From CAZMCT01 sp964564785 (lineage in GTDB: Bacteria > Planctomycetota > Phycisphaerae > UBA1845 > Fen-1342): 64,000 nucleotides of DNA. Positions 43,283 to 54,862 of this stretch are shown in pieces. Where the stretch lies: the NCBI GenBank assembly GCA_964564785.1, contig CAZMCT010000004.1, positions 6,275-70,274 on the forward strand. The letters run 5' to 3'. The notes beneath the pieces were generated by a model. The model was not told the origin of the DNA and ran no database searches. It saw only the letters and a program-made list of their open reading frames with translations. Numbering within the stretch: the stretch's first letter is position 1; every line of letters starts with the position of its first letter. The translations under genes and the position numbers were made by a program.

Positions 43283-43546
43283 TTACGTCACCTTGCGAAA
43301 CTTCCCCCCGCCCTCGTTGACCAGTTTGGTGAAGCCTTTCGCCTTCAGATTGCGGTCGCTGAGCATGGAGCGCTCGGATCCGTGGGTGCAGATGCCGCAG
43401 GCGGAGATGATGCGCTCCACCGGCCCGCCGCAGGCGGGGCATCGGGTCAGGGGCTCAGCCTTCATCGATTGTCGCACCTCGAACCGCGCGCGGCAGTATT
43501 CGCATCCGCGGTCGGGCTCGGGGGCCTGGTATTCGTACGTGGGCAT
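43283..43546 (-). CDS. FmdB-family zinc-ribbon protein
   Basis: 87 residues. MPTYEYQAPEPDRGCEYC is the FmdB/CxxC_CxxC_SSSS start; the cysteine pairs CEYC, and CPACGGPVERIIS form a zinc ribbon. A third CGIC pair in the tail is extra. Proposed regulatory role in the family, unproven. GAGGT seven bases before ATG and a perfect TATAAT (43576-43581) upstream give a normal leadered gene. Confidence 0.9.
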   Translation of the reverse strand: MPTYEYQAPEPDRGCEYCRARFEVRQSMKAEPLTRCPACGGPVERIISACGICTHGSERSMLSDRNLKAKGFTKLVNEGGGKFRKVT

Positions 43547-43575
43547 GGGCCGGACCTCGCATTCAAGAGTATCTG

Positions 43576-43581
43576 ATTATA
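43576..43581 (-). promoter_or_regulatory. -10 box TATAAT before the FmdB gene
   Basis: Perfect consensus TATAAT on the minus strand, 29 bases before the ATG. No clear -35 box. Confidence 0.4.
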
Positions 43582-43695
43582 CGGCGGCGGCGAGCGGCCC
43601 AGCACGTCGCACACCGGACACGCGTGTGTACCGACCCGTTGCTCCCGCGCCGCAGGCGGTGGTCGGCATGACACGCGTGGCGACCGGGTAAACGG

Positions 43696-44040
43696 TTACG
43701 AGACCTTCGACCCCGGTGCGATCGAGCGGTCGGGCGCCAGGAGGATGACCTGGGCGTGATCGGGGGTCGAGGCGGCCAGCAGCATGCCCTTGCTCTCCAG
43801 GCCGCGCATGGCCCGCGGGGCCAGGTTGGCGACGACGACGATCTGGCGGCCGATGAGTGCGGCGGCGTCGTAGTGCTGCCGGATGCCGGCGATGATCTGG
43901 CGCTGCTCGAAGCCGAGGTCGATCTGGAGTACGAGCAGCTTGTCGGCGGCAGGGTGGGGCTCGGCCTTGAGGATCGTGGCGACGCGCAGGTCGAGCTTGG
44001 CGAAGTCGTCGAAGGTGATGACGGCCGGTGCGTCCGCCAT
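43696..44040 (-). CDS. stand-alone tRNA-binding domain protein (MetRS C-terminal/Trbp111-like)
   Basis: 114 residues forming one OB-fold tRNA-binding domain: FDDFAKLDLRVATILKAEPH, VLQIDLGFEQRQIIAGI, IVVVANLAPRAMRGLESKGM and the end ILLAPDRSIAPGSKV closely follow the C-terminal dimer domain of methionyl-tRNA synthetase. Here it is a separate gene with no synthetase next to it; it could dimerise and present tRNA in trans, like Trbp111 or Arc1p-type factors. 22 bases after the gluzincin lipoprotein gene and likely in the same transcript as purM. Confidence 0.9.
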   Translation of the reverse strand: MADAPAVITFDDFAKLDLRVATILKAEPHPAADKLLVLQIDLGFEQRQIIAGIRQHYDAAALIGRQIVVVANLAPRAMRGLESKGMLLAASTPDHAQVILLAPDRSIAPGSKVS

Positions 44041-44062
44041 GGCGTTGTCCTCCGGTTGAGGG

Positions 44063-45010
44063 TCACTCGAGGAACCGGTCGCGCATGAACGCGACGTATT
44101 CGCGGTTGACCGCGTCGAGATCGTCGCTGATGAAGGCGCGGAAGACGTCCTCGCCGTACGAGGGCGTGCCGCGGTCGGACCAGATCTGGGCGGCGCGGGC
44201 GTGGGCGGCGAGCTCGCCACGGGCGGCGGCGTCGAGCAGACGTTTGAGGCCGGGCGCGTAGCGGCCGTCCGAGCCGTCGCGAAGGAAGAGCACGAGGGCC
44301 CAGACCTGGGCGTAATAGGTTGCGATGGAGCGGGCGCCGGAATCGATGACGTCACCGGCGTCGGAGGCCAGGAGTTTGCGGAGGGAATACAGTCGGTCGC
44401 GGGCGAGGGCCTCGGCCAGATCGTTGCGGCGTTTGGGGTTGTACCACGGGTCGAAGGCCTCGACGTGGCTCGCGCCCCAGCGCTGGCCCTCGCACAGCAC
44501 GGCGAGCCCCTCGTTGAGCCACGCCGGCAGCGGCGCTTCGAGGTGGTGGTGGACGTACTGGTGAAAGCCCTCGTGCATCAGGAGCGGGAACGTGACCTGG
44601 TGCGCGACGTATTCGATCACGGTGACACCCCGCTCGCAGTAGCCGCCGTAGCGGACCTTGAGCAGGAGGCCGGCCCGCTCGCCGCCGAAGCGGCGCGTGA
44701 ACGCCTCCCACTGCGTGCGTGAGGCGAACAGATAGACGGGCATGCGCTCGGCCGCCGGACGGACCGGCGGCAGCAGCGAAGCGTAGTGTTGGTACGCGGC
44801 CTCGACGAAGCCGGGGACGGCGTCGAGCAGCACGTGGTCGCGGAGCGTGGTGCGGATGTCGTAGTGCGCGGTCATGATGCGGATGCCCGCGGCCGAACCG
44901 AACTTCCACGGCTCGGACTGGAACGGAACCGACTCGGGCGGCCGGCGGGGCGGCGCGATGCAACCGGCGACGACGAGCAGGACGAGCGCGGGCGACGCGA
45001 TGCGGGGCAT
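44063..45010 (-). CDS. gluzincin-type peptidase lipoprotein (DUF1570-like)
   Basis: 315 residues. Lipoprotein signal with lipobox VAGC, Cys17. HEGFH at 146-150 is an HExxH zinc site inside LLMHEGFHQYVHHH; WLNEGLAVLCEG about 17 residues later supplies the third (Glu) ligand, as in gluzincins, giving the H-E-x-x-H plus E layout of DUF1570-type planctomycete proteins. Substrate unknown; it faces the periplasm or surface. ATG 45010 shares one base with the purM stop (TAATG), showing coupling. Confidence 0.78.
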   Translation of the reverse strand: MPRIASPALVLLVVAGCIAPPRRPPESVPFQSEPWKFGSAAGIRIMTAHYDIRTTLRDHVLLDAVPGFVEAAYQHYASLLPPVRPAAERMPVYLFASRTQWEAFTRRFGGERAGLLLKVRYGGYCERGVTVIEYVAHQVTFPLLMHEGFHQYVHHHLEAPLPAWLNEGLAVLCEGQRWGASHVEAFDPWYNPKRRNDLAEALARDRLYSLRKLLASDAGDVIDSGARSIATYYAQVWALVLFLRDGSDGRYAPGLKRLLDAAARGELAAHARAAQIWSDRGTPSYGEDVFRAFISDDLDAVNREYVAFMRDRFLE

Positions 45011-46092
45011 TACACGAACTCCAGCCCGCCGCGGCCACGGCGGATGCGGCCGACGACATACGCCTGCTCGCCGGCCCGCCTGAGCCGGCGGAGAACGATC
45101 CTGACGGACTGGGGCCGCACGGACAGCACGAAGCCCAGCCCCATATTGAACACGCGGTACATTTCCGCCTCGGACACGCCGTAGTGCTCGAGCAGGCCGA
45201 AGATCGGCGGGACGGGCCACGCGCCGCGCTGGATGACCGCCTCGCAGTCCGCCGGCAGCAGCCGCGGCACATTGCCCGGCAAGCCGCCGCCGGTGATGTG
45301 CGCCAGGCCGCTCAGCATCAGCCGGCCGCGGTAGTGCCCGAGCAGGTCGAGCACCGTGCGGACGTAGATCCGCGTCGGGCGCAGCAGGGCATCCAGCAGC
45401 GGTTCACCGAGTGTCCGGACCGGCCGGTTGAGCGGCAGGCCGGCATCCTCCAGCAGCAGCTTGCGGGCGAGCGCGTAGCCGTTCGAATGCAGGCCGCTGG
45501 AAGCCAGGCCCACCAGCACGTCCCCCGGCCGGACGCGGGCCGGGGTGAGCAGGCGGCGGCGCTCGACGACGCCGACGGCGAAGCCGGCCAGGTCGAAGTG
45601 TCGCCGGCGGTATACGTCGGGCATCTCGGCCGTCTCGCCGCCGAGCAGGGCGCAACCCGCCTGCTCGCAGCCGGCGACAATGCCTTCGATGAGGTGGGCG
45701 ATCAGTTCGGGCTGGAGGCGGTGCACCGCGATGTAGTCGAGGAAGAACAGCGGCTCCGCCCCGCAGCACACCAGGTCGTTGACGTTCATCGCGACCAGGT
45801 CGATGCCGATCGTATCGAGCCGGCCGGACTGGACCGCGAGCAGCAGCTTGCTGCCCACCCCGTCGGTGCAGCCGACCAGGACGGGATCGCGGTAGTTGCG
45901 GCGCAGGAGACGCTCTTCGAAGTCCAGGCGGAACAGGCCGGCGAACGCGCCGTGGCTGGGCAGGACGCGCGGGCCGTAAGTGCGGCGCACCAGCGGGCCG
46001 ATGAGGTCTTCCATGTGGTCGGCGGCTTCGAGGTTTACGCCGGCGGCGGCGTAGGTGGTGCGCAGGCGGGGCTGGCCGGCCGGGAACTTCAC
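45010..46092 (-). CDS. purM: phosphoribosylformylglycinamidine cyclo-ligase
   Basis: 360-residue AIR synthetase of purine biosynthesis. TTYAAAGVNLEAAD opens the protein; GCTDGVGSKLLLA near 75, MNVNDLVCCGAEPLFFLDY, LLGGETAEMPD and AHITGGGLPGNVPR are all family motifs. Slightly longer than E. coli PurM (345). GTG start with GGTGA upstream. Head of a three-gene run with an HExxH lipoprotein and a tRNA-binding domain gene. Confidence 0.96.
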   Translation of the reverse strand: MKFPAGQPRLRTTYAAAGVNLEAADHMEDLIGPLVRRTYGPRVLPSHGAFAGLFRLDFEERLLRRNYRDPVLVGCTDGVGSKLLLAVQSGRLDTIGIDLVAMNVNDLVCCGAEPLFFLDYIAVHRLQPELIAHLIEGIVAGCEQAGCALLGGETAEMPDVYRRRHFDLAGFAVGVVERRRLLTPARVRPGDVLVGLASSGLHSNGYALARKLLLEDAGLPLNRPVRTLGEPLLDALLRPTRIYVRTVLDLLGHYRGRLMLSGLAHITGGGLPGNVPRLLPADCEAVIQRGAWPVPPIFGLLEHYGVSEAEMYRVFNMGLGFVLSVRPQSVRIVLRRLRRAGEQAYVVGRIRRGRGGLEFV

Positions 46093-46345
46093 ATCACCGT
46101 CTTACCCGAAATCGCCGGCCGTCTCCAGCCCCGCGCGCCCTTGCGACCATCTGCCCCGCCGGTGTGCCGCTGCCGTGTATGGCATCGCCGTTCTCGGCGG
46201 ATCATCCGTGTGCCACGGCCGTGTCGGCAGCACCGGCTGGTATCCGCGGCTGGCCCCCTCGGCGAGCGCCTGCGGCGATCTCGCTCGGGATGACAGCCAC
46301 GGCTAGCACCCCGGCGTGCTATGATCCGGCCGCTGGAGAGCCGCG
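46093..46345. other. intergenic region between divergent genes
   Basis: 253 bases between purM and the mannosidase gene. A TATGAT box at 46320-46325 lies 20 bases before ATG 46346 and may be its -10. Otherwise nothing I can name. Confidence 0.35.
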
Positions 46346-48520
46346 ATGGTGACGGTCCACGTCGTGCTTCAGGCGCACATCGACCCGGCGTGGATGTGGG
46401 GCTGGCCGTCGGGTCTGGACGCGGTGCTGGCGACCTGCCGCAGTGCCTGTGACCGGCTGGATGCCCACCCGGATCTGCACTTCTGCCGCGGCGAAGCGTG
46501 GGCGTACGACCAGGTCGAACGTGTCGCGCCGGCACTATTCGAGCGCATCCGCCGACACGTTGATGCCGGGCGCTGGCACATCGTCGGCGGCTGGTGGATC
46601 CAACCGGACTGCAACGGGCCGAGCGGATTCGCCCTGCGGCGGCAGATCGAGCTCGGCCGTGAATACTTTCTGGAGCGGTTCGGGCGGTTCCCACGCACTG
46701 CGTACAACGTGGACAGCTTCGGCCACGCGGCTGCGCTGCCCGAGCTGCTGCACGCGGCCGGCCAGGACCGCTACGTGATGATGCGGCCGCAGGAGCACGA
46801 GCTGCGGCTGCCGGCGCGGGTGTTCCGCTGGCGGGGGCGCACGGGCGGACCGGAGGTGGTGACGTTCCGGATCGCGGGGAACTACGCGGTGCGCGACCTG
46901 TCGACGGAGCACGTGCGGGCGGCGCTGGCCGAGCTGCCGGCGGGAATCGAGCACACGCTGTGCTTCGTGGGGCTGGGTGACCACGGCGGCGGGCCGACGG
47001 AGCGACAGATCGCGTGGCTGGGGGAGCACCGCGATGCGATCGCCGGCTGCCGGCTGGAGTTCTCGTCGCCCGAACGGTTCTTCGATGCGATCTGGCCCCA
47101 GCGGGCGTCGCTGCCGCTCGTGACCGGCGAACTTCAGGGGCACGCGATCGGCTGTTACAGTGTGCACCGGCCGGTGAAGACGGCCGTGCGGCGCGCGGAG
47201 CACGCGCTGCGGCAGGCGGAGGCGGTGCTGGAATTGCCGGAGTTGCTGGCGGACTGGCCGGCGGCGGGGGCGGACGGCGGACTGCGGGCGGCCTGGCGGC
47301 AGGTGTGTTTCGGGCATTTCCACGACATTTACGGGGGGACGTGCGTGCCGTCGGCGTACGACGCGGTGCTGGCGCGGCTGGGCGGGGCGCGAGCGACGGC
47401 GGACGAGATCATGCAGCACGCGCTGCGACGGCGGCTGGAGGCCTTGCCGGACGAGCCGCGGCAGCGGATCGCGGCGTGGAACGTCTCCGACGCGCCGTTT
47501 GATGACTGGCTCGAGCACGAAGTGTTCTGCGAGCACGTGCCGTTCGACGCGGGCTGGGGGCTGCTGGACGAACAGGGATGCGCCGTCCCGTACCAGGTGC
47601 TGCGACCGGAGGGATTGATCGACTGGGCCGGGACGTGGAATGCGCGGCTCTTGTTCCCGCTGCGGGCGGCGCCGGGCGAGCTGCGTGTGCTGCGGATCGA
47701 TCCGCAGTGTAGCGTGCAACCGGCCGCGATGGGCGCAGCACCGGCCGTGAATCTGCACGGCGAGGGCGAGCTGATCTTCCCCGGCGAGATGCGCCTCGCG
47801 CTACCGCGGCTCGAGCGGGTTGCCGACGCGTCGGACACCTGGTCACACGGACTGGACCGGTACGACGCGGCGGCCGCGGCGGCGGTCTGGCAGCCGGGGC
47901 GGGTGCTCGCGGACGGACCGCTGATGAAGTCGGTGGCCTGCGCGGGGGGCGTCGGCCACAGTGCGTTGCGGGCCGAGTGGCGCGTGTACGCGGGCGGCGA
48001 ATTCGTGGAGTTGCGGCTGCGGGTGTACTGGGTTGAGCGGCATGCGCTGCTGCGGGCGAGCGTGGAGCTGCCGGCGCCGGCCGTGCGGCGGTGGGATGGG
48101 ATCATGCTGGGCGAGCTGGAACGGCCGCTGGACGGGCGCGAGTACTCGGTGCACGACCGCATCCTGCTGGAGCTGCGCGAGGGCCGCCGCGTGGGCGTCG
48201 TGCTGCCGGATGCGTACGCGGCCAGCGCGACACCGGGCACCCTGCGGCTGACGCTGCTGCGCAGCCCGCTGATGGCGCATCACGATCCGTATCCGGCGGA
48301 CGAGGACCGCGGTGTGTTCACCGACCAGGGTGAGCACACGTTCCGATTCCGTTTCTTCTGCGGCGGCGCGGAACTGACGCACGAGGTGCTGGCCCGGCAC
48401 GCGCTGGCGCTGCACCGGCCGCCGGTCATGGCCGACCTGACGCGCGGCATGCCCTCCTCGTCCTGCAACCGGAGGGTCTCGGAGAGCGCGGAGGGCCGCA
48501 GAGAGGACCGCATGAGATGA
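46346..48520 (+). CDS. glycoside hydrolase family 38 alpha-mannosidase-like protein
   Basis: 724 residues. HIDPAWMW at 11-18 supplies the zinc ligands His11 and Asp13; NVDSFGH has Asp123, the expected nucleophile (usually DxFGH); LGDHGGGPT and the FGHFHDIYGGT stretch complete the GH38 active site. Shorter than most family members, and no signal peptide, so cytoplasmic hydrolysis of mannosides is likely. The last 14 residues, from about CNRRVSESAEGRRED, come from an intergenic-type repeat (48480-48501). Coupled to the ROK gene by ATGA. Confidence 0.88.
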   Translation: MVTVHVVLQAHIDPAWMWGWPSGLDAVLATCRSACDRLDAHPDLHFCRGEAWAYDQVERVAPALFERIRRHVDAGRWHIVGGWWIQPDCNGPSGFALRRQIELGREYFLERFGRFPRTAYNVDSFGHAAALPELLHAAGQDRYVMMRPQEHELRLPARVFRWRGRTGGPEVVTFRIAGNYAVRDLSTEHVRAALAELPAGIEHTLCFVGLGDHGGGPTERQIAWLGEHRDAIAGCRLEFSSPERFFDAIWPQRASLPLVTGELQGHAIGCYSVHRPVKTAVRRAEHALRQAEAVLELPELLADWPAAGADGGLRAAWRQVCFGHFHDIYGGTCVPSAYDAVLARLGGARATADEIMQHALRRRLEALPDEPRQRIAAWNVSDAPFDDWLEHEVFCEHVPFDAGWGLLDEQGCAVPYQVLRPEGLIDWAGTWNARLLFPLRAAPGELRVLRIDPQCSVQPAAMGAAPAVNLHGEGELIFPGEMRLALPRLERVADASDTWSHGLDRYDAAAAAAVWQPGRVLADGPLMKSVACAGGVGHSALRAEWRVYAGGEFVELRLRVYWVERHALLRASVELPAPAVRRWDGIMLGELERPLDGREYSVHDRILLELREGRRVGVVLPDAYAASATPGTLRLTLLRSPLMAHHDPYPADEDRGVFTDQGEHTFRFRFFCGGAELTHEVLARHALALHRPPVMADLTRGMPSSSCNRRVSESAEGRREDRMR
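48480..48501 (+). repeat. 22-nt repeat, copy 1 (within mannosidase 3' end)
   Basis: CGGAGAGCGCGGAGGGCCGC plus AG. An exact inverted copy is at 49598-49619, so the two copies bracket the ROK gene. This copy encodes part of the C-terminus of the upstream enzyme. Confidence 0.8.
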
Positions 48521-49476
48521 TGAACAGCGCGTGCGAACCGGCGATCGTCGGGCTCGACATCGGCGGGACGAAAACGGCCGTCGTGCTCGGGGACCGCGGG
48601 GGGCGCATCCGCGGCCGCAGCGAGTTCGCGACTCGGCCGGAGCGCGGGCTGGACGCGACGCTGGCGGAGCTGCTGCGGCACGTGGAGCAAATGCAGCGGG
48701 CCGCCGAGGATGGGGGGCGGGGCGCGTGCGTGGTCTCCGTGTCGATCGGCGGGCCGCTCGAGATCGAGGCGGGGATTGTGCGCGATCCGCCGAACCTGCC
48801 GGGCTGGGTCGCTGTGCCGCTCAAGGACATCCTCGCCCAGCGGACCGGGCGGCCGGTGTATATTGAGCACGACGGGAACGCGGGGGCCCTCGCGGAGTGG
48901 TACTTCGGAGCGGCCCGCGGGGCGCGGAACGTCATCTTCCTCACGATGGGCACGGGCTTCGGCGGCGGGCTGATTCTGAACGGCGAACTGTATCGCGGTA
49001 CGACGGACCTGGCCGGCGAAGTCGGACACGTGCGGATCGCGGCTGACGGTCCGGTCGCGTTCGGCAAGGCCGGGTCGTGGGAGGGGCTGTGCGGCGGGGC
49101 CGGGATCGCGCGGCTCGCAGCGCAGCGCTGTCCGCAGAAGTGGGGCCCGGCCACGACGGCCCGCGCGGTGGCCGCCGCCGCCCACGCCGGCGACGCCGAC
49201 GCGCTGGCGGTGCTGGACGAGGTCGGCCGGCACCTGGGGCGCGGGCTGGCGATTCTGCTGGACGTGCTGAACCCGGAGGTGATCGTGATCGGGTCACTGG
49301 CGGTGCGGCTGGGTGACCTCGTGCTGAAGCCAGCGCGCGAGGAAATGCAGCGCGAGGCGTTGCCCGGGGCGTTCGCGGCCTGCCGCGTCGTGCCGGCCGC
49401 GCTGGGCGAGCGGCTCGGCGACGTCGCAGCGCTGTGTGCGGCGATCCGGGCGCGGGGCGGCCCGGAAATCGGCTGA
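48517..49476 (+). CDS. ROK-family sugar kinase
   Basis: 319 residues. Phosphate loop GLDIGGTKTAVVLGD near 13-27; catalytic region EHDGNAGALAEWYFGAA near 115-131 with the DNA motif of ROK kinases; MGTGFGGGLILNGELY near 147; GEVGHVRI. The zinc motif (CGxxGCxE) is degenerate: GSWEGLCGGAGIARLA keeps a single Cys, so zinc binding is doubtful. Likely phosphorylates a hexose, mannose being a guess from the GH38 neighbour. ATG overlaps the mannosidase stop. Confidence 0.9.
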   Translation: MMNSACEPAIVGLDIGGTKTAVVLGDRGGRIRGRSEFATRPERGLDATLAELLRHVEQMQRAAEDGGRGACVVSVSIGGPLEIEAGIVRDPPNLPGWVAVPLKDILAQRTGRPVYIEHDGNAGALAEWYFGAARGARNVIFLTMGTGFGGGLILNGELYRGTTDLAGEVGHVRIAADGPVAFGKAGSWEGLCGGAGIARLAAQRCPQKWGPATTARAVAAAAHAGDADALAVLDEVGRHLGRGLAILLDVLNPEVIVIGSLAVRLGDLVLKPAREEMQREALPGAFAACRVVPAALGERLGDVAALCAAIRARGGPEIG

Positions 49477-49656
49477 AACCGCGGAGCCGCCGAGAGCGCC
49501 GCGGGCCGCAACGCAGAGGAGGAAACGGGGAACAGTGAGCGGGATTGCGCACCCCGCCCGCTCCTCGATTCCCCGATCCCTCGATCCCTGTCTTCCGCTG
49601 CGGCCCTCCGCGCTCTCCGCGGTAATCGACTTCGCAGGTCCCGGTCCGCCGGGCCT
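49477..49656. other. intergenic region with three repeat families
   Basis: Converging genes on both sides. Contains a degenerate GGAGCCGCCGAGAGCG box near 49485, the reverse GGGATCGA repeat (about 49566-49590), and the exact inverted 22-nt repeat (49598-49619). No gene. Confidence 0.6.
49598..49619 (-). repeat. 22-nt repeat, copy 2 (inverted)
   Basis: Reverse complement of 48480-48501, identical over 22 bases. Confidence 0.8.
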
Positions 49657-53134
<3,478 letters not shown>

Positions 53135-53190
53135 CGGTGAATCCTCCAATGTCCCTGGCTTGCGCTTCGGGCTCGGACCGGCCGGGTGGT

Positions 53191-53207
53191 ACGGGCGTCC
53201 CGCCCGT
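53191..53207. repeat. triloop hairpin
   Basis: Perfect 7-bp stem ACGGGCG/CGCCCGT with a TCC loop, the same design as the hairpins at 6112-6128, 6141-6157 and 7449-7467. Confidence 0.7.
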
Positions 53208-53280
53208 CCAGTGCGGCGCCACCCGCGGTGTCCCGCGCTCGCGCTTCGGGCTCGGCCTACTCCCTCGATCCCTCGATCCC

Positions 53281-53308
53281 TGTTCCCTGTTCCCTGTTCC
53301 CTGTTCCC
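53281..53308 (-). repeat. GGGAACA heptad tandem repeat (minus strand)
   Basis: Four exact TGTTCCC units, that is (GGGAACA)4 on the minus strand, with G-quadruplex potential; it begins immediately after the GGGATCGA repeat. Located 12 bases past the pepT stop. Confidence 0.8.
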
Positions 53309-53320
53309 TGCTCTCCCGAG

Positions 53321-54547
53321 CTACTTCTCCTGGCCCCAGAGCTGCACGAGCTCGACGAGCACTTTGACCGCGGTCTCCATCTCCTCGAGGCAGGCGTACT
53401 CGAGCGGCGAGTGGAAATTGTGCATGCCGGTCGAGAGGTTGGGGGTGGGCAGGCCCATCTCGCTCAGGCGCGAGCCGTCCGTGCCGCCGCGGATCGAAGC
53501 GTACTTCGGCTCGAGCCCTGCCTTGCGGAAGGCCTGCTCGGCCAACGCGACTGCCCGCGGCTCCTTGGCCAGGTGCTCGATCATGTTGCGGTACTGCTTC
53601 TTGGTCTCGACCGCGATCTTGGCCTTGGGGTATTTGGCGTTCAGCTCGGCCGCGATGGCGCGCAGGATCTCGGCCTGTTTCTCCAGGTCGGCGGTGACGA
53701 AGCTCCGCAGCAGCGTCTTGATCTTCACCTCGGGTACGCCGCCCTCGATGATGTAGGGGTGCAGGAACTGCTCGCGGCCCTTCGTCTTCTCCGGGGCCAT
53801 CTCCTTCGGCATCCGCTCGAGGAACTCGCCCGCCAGGCGAATCGCGTTGACCATCCGGCCGCAGGCCAGGCCCGGGTGAATGTTCACGCCCGTGATGATG
53901 ATGGTGGCCAGGTCGGCTGAGAACGTCTCGTTCTCCAGTTCGCCGGCCCCCTCGCCGTCGAGCGTGTAGGCGCAGTGGGCGTTGATCTTGGCCAGGTCCA
54001 CCTTGTCCACTCCGCGCCCGACTTCCTCGTCGCACGTGAACACCACGCGGATCGGACCGTGTTTGAGCTGCGGCTGGCGCTGGAGCTCGGCCGCGAGCGT
54101 CATGATCACGGCGATGCCGGCCTTGTCGTCGGCCCCCAGCAGCGTGGTGCCGTCGGTGGTGATGAGCGTCTTGCCCTTCAGCTCGGCCAGGCCCTTGCTC
54201 TCGGCCGTGCGGATCACCTTGCTCGGGTCGCCGGGCAGAGTGATGTCGCGGCCGTCATAGTTGCGGACGATCTGCGGCTTTACGTCCTTGCCGCTGGCCT
54301 CGGGCGAGGTGTCCATGTGCGCCAGGAAGGCCACCGTGGGGGCGGCCGGGACATTGCCCGCGATCGTGCCGGTGACGATCCCGAACTCGCTGATGCTGAC
54401 GTCCTGGACGCCGAGCTCCTTCAGCTCGCCGGCCAGCAGCTTGCCCAGCTCGAGCTGGCCAGGGGAGCTGGGGTACTTGTCGGTGTCCTCGACGGCGGTG
54501 GTTTCGACTTTGACGTAGCGCAGGAAGCGATCGAGCAGCGTGTCCAC
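53321..54547 (-). CDS. pepT: peptidase T (tripeptidase)
   Basis: 408 residues, the same length as E. coli PepT. M20 di-zinc peptidase: AFLAHMDTSPEASGKDVKP near 74 (His and Asp ligands), LGADDKAGIAVIMTLAAEL near 140, VVFTCDEEVGRGVDK near 172 with the catalytic Glu pair, and GGTDGSRLSEMGLPTPNL near 355. It releases the N-terminal residue from tripeptides in the cytoplasm. GTG 54547 has GGAGG six bases before it. Lies between tricorn protease and two POT-like transporters, a coherent peptide-use group. Confidence 0.95.
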   Translation of the reverse strand: MDTLLDRFLRYVKVETTAVEDTDKYPSSPGQLELGKLLAGELKELGVQDVSISEFGIVTGTIAGNVPAAPTVAFLAHMDTSPEASGKDVKPQIVRNYDGRDITLPGDPSKVIRTAESKGLAELKGKTLITTDGTTLLGADDKAGIAVIMTLAAELQRQPQLKHGPIRVVFTCDEEVGRGVDKVDLAKINAHCAYTLDGEGAGELENETFSADLATIIITGVNIHPGLACGRMVNAIRLAGEFLERMPKEMAPEKTKGREQFLHPYIIEGGVPEVKIKTLLRSFVTADLEKQAEILRAIAAELNAKYPKAKIAVETKKQYRNMIEHLAKEPRAVALAEQAFRKAGLEPKYASIRGGTDGSRLSEMGLPTPNLSTGMHNFHSPLEYACLEEMETAVKVLVELVQLWGQEK

Positions 54548-54862
54548 GGTGGGCCTCCAAAGCCGGCCGGTCGGCCGGGACCCGGTAGGGTACCCGCGCG
54601 GCCGGGGCGACGCAAAAGGCCGACAACGAGCGACGCCAGGGGCCCAAGGAATCAAGGGAGGTGGGCGGCACGCGTCCCGTCGCGGCCAAGCGAGCGAGGG
54701 ATCAAGGGTCGAGGGGTCAAGTGCGGCGCACATCTGCCTCGCTCCCTTGCTCCCTCGCGACCTTGATCCCTGTGTTCGCGGCTTGTCCACGGGCGGGGCA
54801 CCGGGTACCTTCCGGCCACGCGCCGCGGCCGGTGAGCCGCGCACGTGAAAGGAACCCACCCC
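54548..54862. other. intergenic region between divergent genes
   Basis: 315 bases with degenerate GAGGGATCAAGGG-type repeats in opposite directions (about 54692-54725 and 54740-54772). Open frames here have repeat-derived composition. It must hold the promoters of pepT and of the first transporter, but I see no clear boxes. Confidence 0.45.

Larger units (their letters stand above)
53135..53320. other. intergenic region packed with repeats
   Basis: Contains two copies of CGCTTCGGGCTCGG (about 53163 and 53242), the triloop hairpin ACGGGCG-TCC-CGCCCGT (53191-53207), the reverse GGGATCGA repeat (53261-53280) and four TGTTCCC heptads (53281-53308). No gene. Confidence 0.65.
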
